A stretch of DNA of 64,000 nucleotides, taken from NCBI GenBank assembly GCA_949287095.1, contig CASEFA010000011.1, forward strand, positions 1 through 64,000, given 5' to 3'. The position numbers and the translations under genes are program-made. This stretch comes from an uncultured Bacillota bacterium (lineage in GTDB: Bacteria; Bacillota; Clostridia; Peptostreptococcales; Anaerovoracaceae). A model generated the notes under the pieces. The model did not search any database and had not been told where the DNA came from. It was given only the letters and a program-made list of their open reading frames with translations. Positions 1 through 9,324 of this stretch are shown piece after piece; within the stretch, counting starts at the first letter, position 1, and each line of letters begins with the position of its first letter.

Positions 1-5
1 GATGA

Positions 6-162
6 GGTCAAGGCGAAATTTGACATTGCAAAGGTTTTGAAGATTAAAGGTCAAGGAAACCGGCACCGCAGAGTGTAAAAGCCTTGACCTTTTTGCACGA
101 AAACACGTGTTTTGCGAAAAAAAGCCTTGACAAAGGGCCCGGATTTCGACACTGAGGTCAAA
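6..162. repeat. Cluster of GGTCAAGG-like motifs
   Basis: The 8-mer GGTCAAGG occurs at 6-13 and 49-56, inverted as CCTTGACC at 82-89, as CCTTGACA at 125-132 and as GGTCAAAG at 155-162. The copies at 46-56 and 82-92 can pair into an 11-bp stem with a 25-base loop followed by T residues on the plus strand. A 14-bp perfect palindrome AAAACACGTGTTTT lies at 100-113. No gene is seen here. Whether this is a degenerate intergenic repeat or a terminator of a gene left of the window cannot be decided. Confidence 0.4.
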
Positions 163-196
163 GCCGCCAGTTGTCAAAACTAAAATCCGCAGGTTG

Positions 197-232
197 TAAA
201 AACATCGCGAGTCGCAGGAAACCCACGCGATG
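197..232 (-). terminator. Terminator at the end of the cobalamin operon
   Basis: On the minus strand CATCGCG (226-232) pairs with CGCGATG (203-209) across a 16-base loop and is followed by TTTTT. It lies just past the stop codon of the last co-oriented gene, so it is the likely 3' end of the long operon. Confidence 0.6.
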
Positions 233-240
233 CCTTCCCT

Positions 241-990
241 CTACGCTGCCGGCCGCTCCACACGTTTTGCGACCAGGTGGCCCGTCACCAGCTCGTAGAA
301 AATTCCGTTGGTAACCTCCACGTAGGCGAGCAGGAAGAAATACGGTATGGAAAGGACGAGATCCACTATTATAGCAAGCCAGCCCGGCACAGTGAACGGA
401 AACAGCATGATAGGAAGGTTTGCAAGTATCGTCCAGCCGATGAAGGACAGGTTCATGCAGAAAAACTTTGCCTTGTTTCCTGTCATCAGGTATTTTGACT
501 CGTTAATGCACTGGAATACTCCCTTCCTCGGGTCGTCCGCCAGAATGTAAAGAGCCTGGGAATATCTGATGTAGGCGATTATTCCCGGAATTATGAAGAG
601 CAGCGCCCACATTGCGGCGAAAAACGCCGACATGAAGCTGATGCAGAAGGCTTTGGCGAAATACTCGAAGCCGTTGAAAATAACGGCGGAGTTGGTCTTT
701 CTCGTTCTGAGAAACGTCAGAATGAATATGACAAGTCCCAGCTGGAAGACTCCGGTCATAACCGCGGAGTAAAGGTACGAAACGTATGAAATGGAAAGAT
801 TCAGTCCCGGTATCGATTCTCCTAGGTAGATGCTCGCCGGAATAAACAGGCTGAGTATGCTCGGCACGGTCCCTATCATAACATAATAGAGAAAGCAGGC
901 TATTGCCACCTGGCCCCATGCGCCGCTAAGAGCGTTTCTGCCTATTCCTCTAAGTTCTGCTGATGTTTCTCTTACGATAATATTTCCCAT
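241..990 (-). CDS. DUF975 family integral membrane protein
   Basis: Predicted 249-residue polytopic membrane protein with several long hydrophobic segments and the FIIPGIIAYIRYSQA region typical of DUF975 (YciC-like) proteins; molecular function unknown. I place the start at the ATG of MGNIIVRETS because AATGGAG precedes it at good spacing; a longer reading to 1026 would overlap cbiC. It begins 13 bases after the cbiC stop and ends before a terminator, so it is probably the last gene of the cobalamin operon. A role in corrinoid or metal handling is only suggested by position; it may be a passenger. Confidence 0.75.
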   Translation of the reverse strand: MGNIIVRETSAELRGIGRNALSGAWGQVAIACFLYYVMIGTVPSILSLFIPASIYLGESIPGLNLSISYVSYLYSAVMTGVFQLGLVIFILTFLRTRKTNSAVIFNGFEYFAKAFCISFMSAFFAAMWALLFIIPGIIAYIRYSQALYILADDPRKGVFQCINESKYLMTGNKAKFFCMNLSFIGWTILANLPIMLFPFTVPGWLAIIVDLVLSIPYFFLLAYVEVTNGIFYELVTGHLVAKRVERPAA

Positions 991-1003
991 AAAGTCTCCA
1001 TTC

Positions 1004-1630
1004 TTACATGTTGTACTGGACAGCATTGATAATCGCTGCCGCGATGTTGCTTCCGCCCTTTCGTCCCCTCGGAACTATGCACGGAATACCTGAATCTATG
1101 AGAAGCTTCTTTGCCGCCACCACGTTGACGAAGCCCACAGGCGCTCCCACTACGGCTTCCGGCTTAAGCTTTCCCGCCTCGAATAGCTCGCATATTGCGA
1201 TGAGGGCGGTAGGCGCATTTCCTATGACAAAGACCGCAGGTCTGTCCAGGTCTGCCGCCTTTTCCATGCTGACGTAGGACCTGGTAAGGCCTCTGTCCTT
1301 CGCCGCTGCCGCAACGTCCTCGTCTCCGATGAAGCAGAGGACTTTGCCGCCGTAAGCCTCGATGCGTTTTTTGTTGATTCCGGAAAGAGCCATCTTCGTA
1401 TCCGTTACGATGTAACCGCCGCTTTTTATTACGGAAGCTATCTTCTGCTCCACGCCTTCCGAAAAGAACATGGTGCGGGCGTAATCAAAATCCGCCGAAG
1501 TGTGTATGCATCTTTTGATGATGTGAGCGTATCTCGGATCCACGTCCACGTCCGTCTCTTCCAAAATCTCCGTTATTATCTCAAAGCTTCTCTTTTCTAT
1601 GTCAGCCGGCTTTACGTTCTCAATTTTCAT
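1004..1630 (-). CDS. cbiC: Cobalt-precorrin-8 methylmutase CbiC
   Basis: A 208-residue protein of normal CbiC/CobH length. It moves a methyl group from C-11 to C-12 of cobalt-precorrin-8 to give cobyrinate. The HTSADFDY segment carries the family's catalytic histidine, and the [13 protein letters not shown] and GAPVGFVNV segments are characteristic. The start codon overlaps the 3' end of cbiP by 11 bases, showing translational coupling in the cobalamin operon. Confidence 0.95.
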   Translation of the reverse strand: MKIENVKPADIEKRSFEIITEILEETDVDVDPRYAHIIKRCIHTSADFDYARTMFFSEGVEQKIASVIKSGGYIVTDTKMALSGINKKRIEAYGGKVLCFIGDEDVAAAAKDRGLTRSYVSMEKAADLDRPAVFVIGNAPTALIAICELFEAGKLKPEAVVGAPVGFVNVVAAKKLLIDSGIPCIVPRGRKGGSNIAAAIINAVQYNM

Positions 1631-3083
1631 TGCCGCTATCCTCCATTATCCTATAAATCAGCTCCATGTCAAGAGCTTTCCTCAGTCCGTCCGCAAGAAT
1701 GTCGTACTGCTTCTCCTTGTACTCGTCCATGTCAAAGGCTTTAACTTCAGAAGAATCAAGGCCTTTGGCCTCGTAAAGAGCTCTTATCACTGCTGATGCG
1801 ATTTCCTCGCTGTCGAAGATTCCGTGAATGTAGGTTCCGTAGACGTTTCCCGAGTTTATGATGTTTCCGTCAGCTTCGGAAAGGCCCATGTGTATTTCGT
1901 AGCCTTTGTAGCGGGCGCCTGAAAGGCCTGCGAAAATTCCCGTAACGTCTGAGAGAACTCCTTCCTCCGCCGTTCTCGTCTTCTCTCCCGCAAAGACTGT
2001 GCTGTGTGGAAGAAGTACCATACCGCGCATACTGCCTCCGCCTTCCACGCCCTCAGGGTCGGAAAGGCTCTGCCCCAGCATCTGGTATCCGCCGCATATC
2101 CCGAATACCGGCTTTCCCCGGGAGGCAAACTTCAGCACTTCCGCCTCAAGGCCCGATTCCCTGAGCCACTTTAAATCCGCCATGGTGGATTTTGTACCCG
2201 GGAGGATTATCATGTCCGGATTTCCCAGCTGACCCGGCGCGCCCACATATCTTACAGTCACGCCGTCCATGTATTCCAGAGCGTTGAAATCGGTGAAGTT
2301 GGAGATTTTCGGAACTCTGATTACGGCTATGTCGATAAGTCCCGTGGTGTTCCTTGTAGAAAACCGTTCCGTCAGGCTGTCCTCGTCGTCAACGTCTACG
2401 TGAAGATACGGAACTACGCCGGCAACCGGCACGTGGATTATATCCTCCAGCATATCGAGGCCCGGTTTAAGGATATCCACGTCTCCGCGGAATTTGTTTA
2501 TTATCACTCCTTTTACACGGGCTTTCTCCTCTTCCGTAAACAGAAGCATAGTTCCGGCAAGGGAAGCGAACACGCCGCCTCTGTCTATATCCCCTGTGAG
2601 GAGCACCGGGGCGTCGGCCATTTTCGCCATTCCCATGTTCACCAGATCGTCGTCCTTAAGATTAATCTCCGCCGGGCTTCCCGCTCCTTCTATGACGATT
2701 ATGTCGTAATCTTCGGCAAGGCTGTCGAAGGCCTTTTTCACGTTGGCTTTAAACCTTGGCTTTTCCCTGTAAAAATCTCTTGCCGTGTAGTTTCCCTCGA
2801 CTTCTCCGTTTATTATGACCTGAGAGCCATCGTCGCTGGTAGGCTTTAAGAGTATGGGGTTCATCCTCACGTCCGGAGCGATTCCCGCCGCCTCCGCCTG
2901 CATGACCTGAGCCCTTCCCATTTCAAGACCGTCTGCGGTTATATATGAATTAAGGGCCATGTTCTGGGCCTTAAACGGCGCGACCCTGTATCCGTCCTGT
3001 CTGAATATCCTGCACAGCCCTGCGGCTATAAGGCTCTTTCCCGCATTGGAGCAGGTTCCCTGTATCATGATTCTCTTAGTCAT
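1620..3083 (-). CDS. cbiP: Cobyric acid synthase CbiP
   Basis: A 487-residue glutamine-dependent amidotransferase that amidates four corrin side chains (b, d, e, g) of adenosylcobyrinate a,c-diamide. The N-terminal dethiobiotin-synthase-like ATP domain starts [12 protein letters not shown], followed by the family-typical [11 protein letters not shown]. The C-terminal type-I glutaminase-like domain carries the nucleophile cysteine in [13 protein letters not shown] and a late [10 protein letters not shown]. The ATG overlaps the cobD stop as ATGA and is preceded by GAAAGGAAAA. Confidence 0.96.
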   Translation of the reverse strand: MTKRIMIQGTCSNAGKSLIAAGLCRIFRQDGYRVAPFKAQNMALNSYITADGLEMGRAQVMQAEAAGIAPDVRMNPILLKPTSDDGSQVIINGEVEGNYTARDFYREKPRFKANVKKAFDSLAEDYDIIVIEGAGSPAEINLKDDDLVNMGMAKMADAPVLLTGDIDRGGVFASLAGTMLLFTEEEKARVKGVIINKFRGDVDILKPGLDMLEDIIHVPVAGVVPYLHVDVDDEDSLTERFSTRNTTGLIDIAVIRVPKISNFTDFNALEYMDGVTVRYVGAPGQLGNPDMIILPGTKSTMADLKWLRESGLEAEVLKFASRGKPVFGICGGYQMLGQSLSDPEGVEGGGSMRGMVLLPHSTVFAGEKTRTAEEGVLSDVTGIFAGLSGARYKGYEIHMGLSEADGNIINSGNVYGTYIHGIFDSEEIASAVIRALYEAKGLDSSEVKAFDMDEYKEKQYDILADGLRKALDMELIYRIMEDSGNEN

Positions 3084-4132
3084 AGTTTTTCCTTTCTCGC
3101 CAGGTCCTCAAGGCATCTTAAAAGATACTCGTTCTCCCCGCGGGTTCTCACTGCGAACCTGAAATATGTCTCGTCAAGGCCCGGGTAATTTCCGCACCCT
3201 CTCACCAGAATGTCGTAGTCCTCAAGGTCTTTCTTAAGGTCTGTCCGGCTCTTTACGAACACGTAATTGGCCTTTGAGCCGTAGGTCTTTATTCCCAGCT
3301 TCTCAAAGCCTGCAACTAAATATTCCCTCTCCGCTTTCACGTATTCCACGGTTTTTTTAACAAAGTCTGAAAGTCCCGCCGCCGCAGCTCCCGCCTTTGA
3401 TGCCGGCGTATTTACAGCCCAGGGCTGAAGAGTCCCCTTTAACCCCTCTATGAGTTTTTCGTCGCTGCACACGGCATATCCCAGCCTGAGACCGGCCATG
3501 GCGAAAATCTTTGTAAAAGCCTTGAGCACGACCACATTCTGATAATCCTTTATATATGGCAGAAACGAATACTTCTCCTCTTCCTGGAGAAAGTCGGAAA
3601 AGCACTCGTCTATGACGAGAACGGCGCCCTTCTCCCTGCACTTTTCCGCAAGGGACAGAACCTTCTCCTTTTCGACCGGCAATCCGGTCGGATTGTTGGG
3701 ATTGCAGATGAACACAAGGTCCGTGCCGCCCGTAACGCCATCTTCCGCCCCTTCGTCGTACCTGAAACCCATCTCCTCTTTCATAAAAAAATGAGAGATC
3801 CCAGAGCCCGCAGCTTTTGCCGCCTCTTCGTATTCCGCAAAGGTCGGGGAGATTATCAGCGTCTCTTCAGGTTTAAGGTAAAGGGCCAGCCTGAATATTA
3901 GATCGGCCGCGCCGTTTCCGAACGCGAGAAAGTCGCCGGGTACGCCGTAAGCCTCTGATACTGCGGCCGTAAGCTCCATGTTTTCCGTATCGGGATATGT
4001 CTCGTAGGCACAGATGTTCTCCGTGATGGCTCTCTTTACCTCCTCCGGCATTCCCAGAGGGTTCAGGTTGGCCGAAAAGTCGTACATTCTTCTGTCGTAT
4101 TTATATATATTTCCGCCGTGTACTTCCTTCAT
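3080..4132 (-). CDS. cobD: L-threonine-O-3-phosphate decarboxylase CobD
   Basis: PLP-dependent fold-type-I aminotransferase-like enzyme that makes (R)-1-amino-2-propanol phosphate, the linker used by CbiB. Motifs include [31 protein letters not shown] and the PLP lysine in [14 protein letters not shown]. The frame is open further upstream to 4345, but the ATG at 4132 ([12 protein letters not shown]) matches the family N-terminus and has AAAGGA upstream. The protein is then 350 residues, normal for the family. HisC would be the alternative; the operon and N-terminus favour CobD. Confidence 0.9.
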   Translation of the reverse strand: MKEVHGGNIYKYDRRMYDFSANLNPLGMPEEVKRAITENICAYETYPDTENMELTAAVSEAYGVPGDFLAFGNGAADLIFRLALYLKPEETLIISPTFAEYEEAAKAAGSGISHFFMKEEMGFRYDEGAEDGVTGGTDLVFICNPNNPTGLPVEKEKVLSLAEKCREKGAVLVIDECFSDFLQEEEKYSFLPYIKDYQNVVVLKAFTKIFAMAGLRLGYAVCSDEKLIEGLKGTLQPWAVNTPASKAGAAAAGLSDFVKKTVEYVKAEREYLVAGFEKLGIKTYGSKANYVFVKSRTDLKKDLEDYDILVRGCGNYPGLDETYFRFAVRTRGENEYLLRCLEDLARKEKL

Positions 4133-4143
4133 GAAAAAATCCT

Positions 4144-5109
4144 TTAAATCACAGTAAATATTAAAATCCGCGCTGCCAGGGCAAACACCAGGCATATTAC
4201 AGACGCGGCGTACATGAGCCTTATAGCAAGCTTTATGTCGCCGCTGTTCACGGGCCTTATATCGTCGCCTATGGTCTTTTTCCTGTAAAGCTTGCCGAAG
4301 TAGTAAGCGTCTCCGCCAAGCTGTATGTTTAAAGCTCCCGCGCATGCCGACTCCGGATGAGCGCTGTTGGGGCTCGAGTGGTTTTTCCTGTCGCGCCTGT
4401 AGATTCTGAAAGCTGCCCTCCAGTCAAGTCCGGTGAAAAATGCCCCTATGCACATGGCAATCCCCGTAAGCCTTGCGGGAATGAAGTTGAGCAGGTCGTC
4501 AAGCTTCGCCGAGGCTCTGCCGAAGTAAAGGTACCTGTCGTTCTTATATCCCACCATGGAATCCAGTGTGTTGACTCCCTTGTACAAAAAAGCCAGCGGC
4601 GCGCCGCCTACGGCCATGAATATCAAAGGCGCAACCACTCCGTCCGAGGTGTTTTCCGCCACCGTCTCAACCACGGCTTTGTCTATCTTTTCAAAGCTCA
4701 GCTCCTTAGTATCCCTTCCCACTATCCACGAGAGATACTTTCTGGAGTTTTCGATGTCTCCCGCCTCCACGTACCTGTATACCCTCATGCTTTCGTCCTT
4801 TAAAGACTTTGCGGCAAATATCTGATAGCAGAAAAAGGTCTCGACCCCAAACTTCAGAACAGGACTTACCATCCCGCACAGCATCAGAATTATAAAAGAA
4901 ACGCCAAAGGCTGCCGCCGGAACTGCTGCCGCAATAACGGCTCCTCCCGCAAGCTCTCCCTTTTCCGATTTTGGAAAGGCTCTCCTCAGAACTTTTTCCA
5001 TAAGGCTTATGAAGTTTCCTATGAGGCATATGGGATGGGGAAGCCGTCTCGGGTCGCCGAAGATGCAGTCGAGGAGAAATCCTATCAGTATGGAAAACGC
5101 TATGCTCAT
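4144..5109 (-). CDS. cbiB: Adenosylcobinamide-phosphate synthase CbiB
   Basis: Integral membrane enzyme that joins aminopropanol phosphate to adenosylcobyric acid. The N-terminus MSIAFSILIGFLLDCIFGDP with RLPHPICLIG is diagnostic, and NSAHPESACAGALNIQLGG follows later, with several membrane segments. The ATG at 5109 overlaps the cbiA stop as ATGA and has a near-perfect GGAGGAG ribosome site; the frame extends upstream but that part lies inside cbiA. About 321 residues, normal length. Confidence 0.93.
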   Translation of the reverse strand: MSIAFSILIGFLLDCIFGDPRRLPHPICLIGNFISLMEKVLRRAFPKSEKGELAGGAVIAAAVPAAAFGVSFIILMLCGMVSPVLKFGVETFFCYQIFAAKSLKDESMRVYRYVEAGDIENSRKYLSWIVGRDTKELSFEKIDKAVVETVAENTSDGVVAPLIFMAVGGAPLAFLYKGVNTLDSMVGYKNDRYLYFGRASAKLDDLLNFIPARLTGIAMCIGAFFTGLDWRAAFRIYRRDRKNHSSPNSAHPESACAGALNIQLGGDAYYFGKLYRKKTIGDDIRPVNSGDIKLAIRLMYAASVICLVFALAARILIFTVI

Positions 5110-6488
5110 AGGACTCCTCCGTAGGACGCGCACGCTCTCGCAAACCCTTCGGCAAACTCCGGATTTGACCAAAGGTGTATATGGGGATATCCGGCGAATA
5201 TATTTTCCCGCGCTATGATGCACCGGCTTTTCATTCCGCTGTTTCTCACCGCGTCGAAATCCTCGCCGTTTTCGGTGCTGTCGCTGTAGTGAAATTCATG
5301 GCACTTTATGGACTGTCCCGCGCCGCACATCATATTATCCCTTTTCGCCGTCAGAGTCTTATATCCGAACCTTACGAGCCTGTCCGTCATCTTAGACTTC
5401 CCATCTAATACTCCCGCCACAGGATATTCGATTCCGTCTTTTTCTATAGTCTTCCCGAGATACATGAACCCGCCGCATTCGGCCCAGACGGGCATACCCG
5501 ACTTCACGGCCGATTCTATGCTGCTCTTCGTTTTTTCCGCCCTGCTCAGCTCCTCAAGGTACTCCTCCGGATAGCCTCCGCCTAAGATGAGGCCTGACGC
5601 GCCCTCCGGAACCGGTTCGTCCTCAAGGGGTGAGAAAAACTCTATTTCCGCGCCCAGCTTCTTCAAAAGGTCGAAGTTGTCCTCGTAGTAGAAGCAGAAG
5701 GCTTTGTCAAAGGCTGCAGCCACGGTGAATTTCCCGCCGGAAACGGGCTCAAAATCCGGAAGCTCCGTCTCAAAAGCCTCCGCAAGTCCTGCGACGGCCA
5801 GAAGCCCGTCTATGTCCACGGTCTTTCCCGCCTGCCCGCCTAAAATCTTCAGCTTTCTTTCAAGCCCCTCTATTTCATCTGCCGTAATAAGTCCCAGATG
5901 TCTGCTCTCAAGGCCTGCCTCGGGAACCTTCGGCATAAAGCCGAGTACCTTCACGTCGAAAGCCTTTTCTACGGCCTTTTTATACGCCGGATACATTCCC
6001 TCAGAGCAGTTATTTAATATGACGGCTTTCACGTTGTTATCCGTAAAATTCAGGTAGCCGTAAAGCTCGGCGAGAAGGGATACTCCCTTTCCTTTCGAAT
6101 TTACAACGAGAATTTCAGGCGTTCCCGTTGCCAATGCCGTGCGGTTTGCCGAATATTCGTCGCTGTCAAAGCCTATACCGTCGTACATTCCCATGGCTCC
6201 TTCGATTACGGCTATATCTCTTCCTCCGGCGTTCTTTGCAAAAAGCGTTCTTACACCGTCCTCACCGCACAGAAAGAGATCCAGGTTTCGGGAAGGAATT
6301 CCGATAACCCGGCTGTGAAACATGGGATCTATATAGTCGGGGCCGCATTTGAAGGCGCAGACGTCAATATTTTGCTCCTTCAAAGCCTGAAGAACGGCGC
6401 AGGTGACCGTAGTCTTTCCGCAGCCGCTTCCGGTGCCCGTAATCAATATTCTCGGTATGTCCAAAATGAGCTTACTCATTGTCTGCAA
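5106..6488 (-). CDS. cbiA: Cobyrinate a,c-diamide synthase CbiA
   Basis: Glutamine-dependent amidotransferase acting on side chains a and c of cobyrinate. The P-loop is RILITGTGSGCGKTTVT, then FKCGPDYIDPMFH and GAMGMYDG; the C-terminal glutaminase domain has PVWAECGGFMYLG. The start is uncertain: a TTG at 6488 sits about 5 bases after AAAGGA, while the ATG at 6479 (MSKLILD) is about 14 bases away. Either overlaps the end of cbiET. About 457-460 residues. Confidence 0.95.
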   Translation of the reverse strand: MQTMSKLILDIPRILITGTGSGCGKTTVTCAVLQALKEQNIDVCAFKCGPDYIDPMFHSRVIGIPSRNLDLFLCGEDGVRTLFAKNAGGRDIAVIEGAMGMYDGIGFDSDEYSANRTALATGTPEILVVNSKGKGVSLLAELYGYLNFTDNNVKAVILNNCSEGMYPAYKKAVEKAFDVKVLGFMPKVPEAGLESRHLGLITADEIEGLERKLKILGGQAGKTVDIDGLLAVAGLAEAFETELPDFEPVSGGKFTVAAAFDKAFCFYYEDNFDLLKKLGAEIEFFSPLEDEPVPEGASGLILGGGYPEEYLEELSRAEKTKSSIESAVKSGMPVWAECGGFMYLGKTIEKDGIEYPVAGVLDGKSKMTDRLVRFGYKTLTAKRDNMMCGAGQSIKCHEFHYSDSTENGEDFDAVRNSGMKSRCIIARENIFAGYPHIHLWSNPEFAEGFARACASYGGVL

Positions 6489-7677
6489 AGTTTCCTTTCA
6501 GAATGTACACGGGATTTTCGGCCTTCATCAGGTGATACGCCCCCAGCTTTTCGGCTGAGCTTACGTTTACGCACTTTACCGTGTACTCCATGCCCCTGTC
6601 TTTAAACCCACTCAGAATTGCATCAAGGCTTTCAAGGGTAACGGCCGTGGCGCAGATTACAGCCTCAGGGTTGGCGTTTAATATCAGGTCGAATATTTCG
6701 TTCATACGTCCGCCGCTTCCGCCTATGAAAACCTTGTCCGGCGCCGGAAAACCGGTCAGGTCATCGGGAGCCGTCCCGCAGGCGACCTTCACGTTTCTCG
6801 CTCCTGTATGAGCCGCGTTCTTTTCTATGAGCTCCTTCGCCGCCGGATTTTTTTCAAGAGCGTAAACGGTGCTCTCGCAGGCCCGGTAGCAGAGGGCGCA
6901 CGTAACCGAACCTGTTCCCGCTCCTATGTCCCAGACCGTATCCTCCGGCATAACGTCAAGCTCTGAGACGGCGATAGTCCTGACCGATTCCTTTGTCATA
7001 GGCACTTTAGCCCTCAGGAAATCCGAGTCTCTGAGCGTCTTGTGTCGGTTTACGTAATTCGGATTATGTATTATAACTACGGCGAGGTCGGAAAACTCCA
7101 TTCCGGCGATTTCTCCGGGAGTTCCGGTTACGATTCTCTCCCCGTCAAAGCTGAGATTCTCCCCCGCGTGCAGAGTCAGTTCGTCTCCGAATCCGGCAGA
7201 TACCAGCTGTCCGGCCAGATCGGAAACCTTCAGCTGACCCCCCGTCAGAGCGAAAACGTACTCGTTGTAGCAGACGAACGGTACTATGGATTTTCCATTT
7301 CCGTGCAGGCTCACAAGCTTCATATTCTCGTAGCCCATACCGAGTTTGGCGCAGAAGTAGGAAAGGCTTCCTATTCCCGGAAGGAATTCCACCTCCGCCT
7401 CGCCCCCGACGCGCTCTGTCACCGTCTTTGCGATGCTGTAAAATCCGGTGTCCCCGGACGCGCAGATGCAGAGATTTACATTCTCATCTATGTGCTCGTC
7501 TATATATTTAAGGGTATCGGAAACCGACATGTATTCCACACCGGGGCGCAGCTTTTCAAGGTCCTTTACGTCCCTTACGGCAGTGAACACTTTGTCCGCA
7601 GCCTTTACTGCGCTTTTGAATTTTTCCGTATACAGGCCGCCCGATCCGCAGCCCGTTCCCGCAACCGTTATCTTCAT
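6472..7677 (-). CDS. cbiET: Fused CbiE-CbiT, cobalt-precorrin-7 methyltransferases
   Basis: A 401-residue two-domain protein. Residues 1 to about 205 form a tetrapyrrole methylase (CbiE, C-5 methylation; N-terminus MKITVAGTGCGSGG). From about 215 a class-I methyltransferase follows (CbiT, C-15 methylation and decarboxylation; SAM motif DIGAGTGSVTCAL, later FIGGSGG). The fusion is like CobL of the aerobic pathway and is common in bacteria. The ATG overlaps the cbiX stop by one base (TGATG). Confidence 0.94.
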   Translation of the reverse strand: MKITVAGTGCGSGGLYTEKFKSAVKAADKVFTAVRDVKDLEKLRPGVEYMSVSDTLKYIDEHIDENVNLCICASGDTGFYSIAKTVTERVGGEAEVEFLPGIGSLSYFCAKLGMGYENMKLVSLHGNGKSIVPFVCYNEYVFALTGGQLKVSDLAGQLVSAGFGDELTLHAGENLSFDGERIVTGTPGEIAGMEFSDLAVVIIHNPNYVNRHKTLRDSDFLRAKVPMTKESVRTIAVSELDVMPEDTVWDIGAGTGSVTCALCYRACESTVYALEKNPAAKELIEKNAAHTGARNVKVACGTAPDDLTGFPAPDKVFIGGSGGRMNEIFDLILNANPEAVICATAVTLESLDAILSGFKDRGMEYTVKCVNVSSAEKLGAYHLMKAENPVYILKGNFADNE

Positions 7678-8033
7678 CAGTTTAAAATCCTGTCAGCAAG
7701 AATATCAGCAAGTCTTTCGTCGACTCCCAGTGTTTTTCCCATTTCTACCGTTACACCGGGATAGTCCTTTAAAATCTTTTCAATCTCCTCGGGAATATCC
7801 TGTCTTATATGTATTCCCTCGAAGAGAAAATACGGAACCACCTTTATATGTGTCACGCCCTTTTCTGTCAGGGCCTTTATTCCCTGCTCTATGTTTTCAT
7901 CGCAGAATTCCATATACGCTATTTCCAGCGGAATGTCTCCGATTTTCTTCTTTGTCATCTCCACCACTTCGTTTATGGTGTTCTTGGTGGACTGTACCCG
8001 GCTTCCGTGCGCCAGAATCATTACTCCGTTCAT
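7677..8033 (-). CDS. cbiX: Short sirohydrochlorin cobaltochelatase, CbiX type
   Basis: A 118-residue single-domain chelatase that inserts cobalt into sirohydrochlorin. The two metal-binding histidines are visible in MILAHGSRVQ near the N-terminus and FEGIHIRQDIPEE near residue 75. Most bacterial CbiX/SirB proteins are two-domain and about twice as long; this length matches the short, dimeric form best known from archaea. The AAGGAG ribosome site lies just upstream, overlapping the end of hemL. Confidence 0.88.
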   Translation of the reverse strand: MNGVMILAHGSRVQSTKNTINEVVEMTKKKIGDIPLEIAYMEFCDENIEQGIKALTEKGVTHIKVVPYFLFEGIHIRQDIPEEIEKILKDYPGVTVEMGKTLGVDERLADILADRILN

Positions 8034-8036
8034 ATT

Positions 8037-9305
8037 CTATTTCTCCTTCTCGAAAATCTCTTCGTATACCCTTACCGTGTAGTCAAGGTCTTTCCCGGTA
8101 AAGCATGCGTTTAAGAACATGGCCTCGAACTGGGACGGCGCCACGTAAATACCCTTTTCCAGAAGCTTTCCGAAGGAGCCTGAGAATCTGTCCGTATTGG
8201 ATTTTACGGCGTCGGCGTAGTTTCTCACCGGCTTGTCCGTGTAGTAAAGGCAGAGAAGGGACCCCACATTGTTTACGGTAAGTCCGCTCACCCTTCTCAG
8301 CTCTCCGGCAAGGTATGCTCCCATTTCGTTAATCTTAGTATATATCTCCGGATTCTCTTTAAGGGTTTTCAGCGTCGCAAGTCCGGCCGCCATGGCTATG
8401 GGATTTCCGGAAAGGGTTCCGGCCTGATATACGTTTCCGCTGGGAGATACTCTCTCCATTATCTCTTTTCTGCCTCCGTATGCTCCTACGGGCATTCCTC
8501 CGCCTATAATCTTACCGTATGTGGCAAGATCCGGCGCGACTCCGAAATACTCCGCAGCCCCTCCAAAGGCCAGTCTGAATCCGGTGATTACTTCATCGAA
8601 TATGAGAAGGCTGCCGTTTTTGTCGCAGAGCTCTCTCAGGCTTTCAAGAAATCCCTCTTCAGGAGGTACCACGCCCATATTCGCAGCTACGGGCTCTACG
8701 ATGACGCAGGCTATTTCTCCCCTGTTCTCGTCGAAAAGTCTTTCTACGGATTCAAGGTTATTGTACCCGGCAAGGAGCGTGTCCTCTGCCGCGCCCTTTG
8801 TCACCCCTGCGCTGTCCGGAGAACCGAATGTCATGGCTCCCGAACCCGCTTTTACCAGCATGCTGTCGCTGTGACCGTGGTAGCACCCTTCGAACTTTAT
8901 GAGCTTGCTTCTTCCCGTAAAGCCCCTTGCTACGCGGACGGCGCTCATTACGGCCTCCGTTCCGCTGTTTACCATTCTTATCATCTCAATGTGCGGAAGC
9001 GCCGAAGTGATAAGCTCCGCAGCCTCTACCTCGGCCTCGGTGCATGCGCCGAAGCTCAGACCCTTATCTGTGGCCTCTTTGACTGCCTTAAGGGTGTTTT
9101 CCTCTGCATGCCCCAGTATCATAGGGCCCCATGAACCGACGTAGTCTATGTATTCGTTTCCTTCCACGTCGTATATTCTGTTTCCCTTTGCCTTTTCTAT
9201 GAATCTGGGCGTCATTCCCACCGATTTGAACGCTCTCACCGGGCTGTTTACTCCCCCCGGCATAACTTCCTTTGCCCTCTGAAACAGAGCTTCCGAATTT
9301 TTCAT
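8037..9305 (-). CDS. hemL: Glutamate-1-semialdehyde 2,1-aminomutase
   Basis: PLP enzyme converting glutamate-1-semialdehyde to 5-aminolevulinate, the second step of the C5 route. Family signatures are MPGGVNSPVRAFKSVG, FEGCYHGHSDSMLVKAGSG, IFDEVITGFR, the PLP lysine in TYGKIIGGGMPVGA, and GTLSGNPIAMAAGL. At 422 residues it is of normal length. A GGGAGG ribosome site precedes the ATG. Its place between cbiX and hemB shows that precursor supply is built into the cobalamin operon. Confidence 0.96.
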   Translation of the reverse strand: MKNSEALFQRAKEVMPGGVNSPVRAFKSVGMTPRFIEKAKGNRIYDVEGNEYIDYVGSWGPMILGHAEENTLKAVKEATDKGLSFGACTEAEVEAAELITSALPHIEMIRMVNSGTEAVMSAVRVARGFTGRSKLIKFEGCYHGHSDSMLVKAGSGAMTFGSPDSAGVTKGAAEDTLLAGYNNLESVERLFDENRGEIACVIVEPVAANMGVVPPEEGFLESLRELCDKNGSLLIFDEVITGFRLAFGGAAEYFGVAPDLATYGKIIGGGMPVGAYGGRKEIMERVSPSGNVYQAGTLSGNPIAMAAGLATLKTLKENPEIYTKINEMGAYLAGELRRVSGLTVNNVGSLLCLYYTDKPVRNYADAVKSNTDRFSGSFGKLLEKGIYVAPSQFEAMFLNACFTGKDLDYTVRVYEEIFEKEK

Positions 9306-9324
9306 AGCTTGAATTCCTCCCGGC

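Noticed and set aside
7042-7764. A 240-codon plus-strand frame across cbiET and cbiX
   Set aside because: Antisense to two genes with clear motifs and overlapping starts; no domain or ribosome site.
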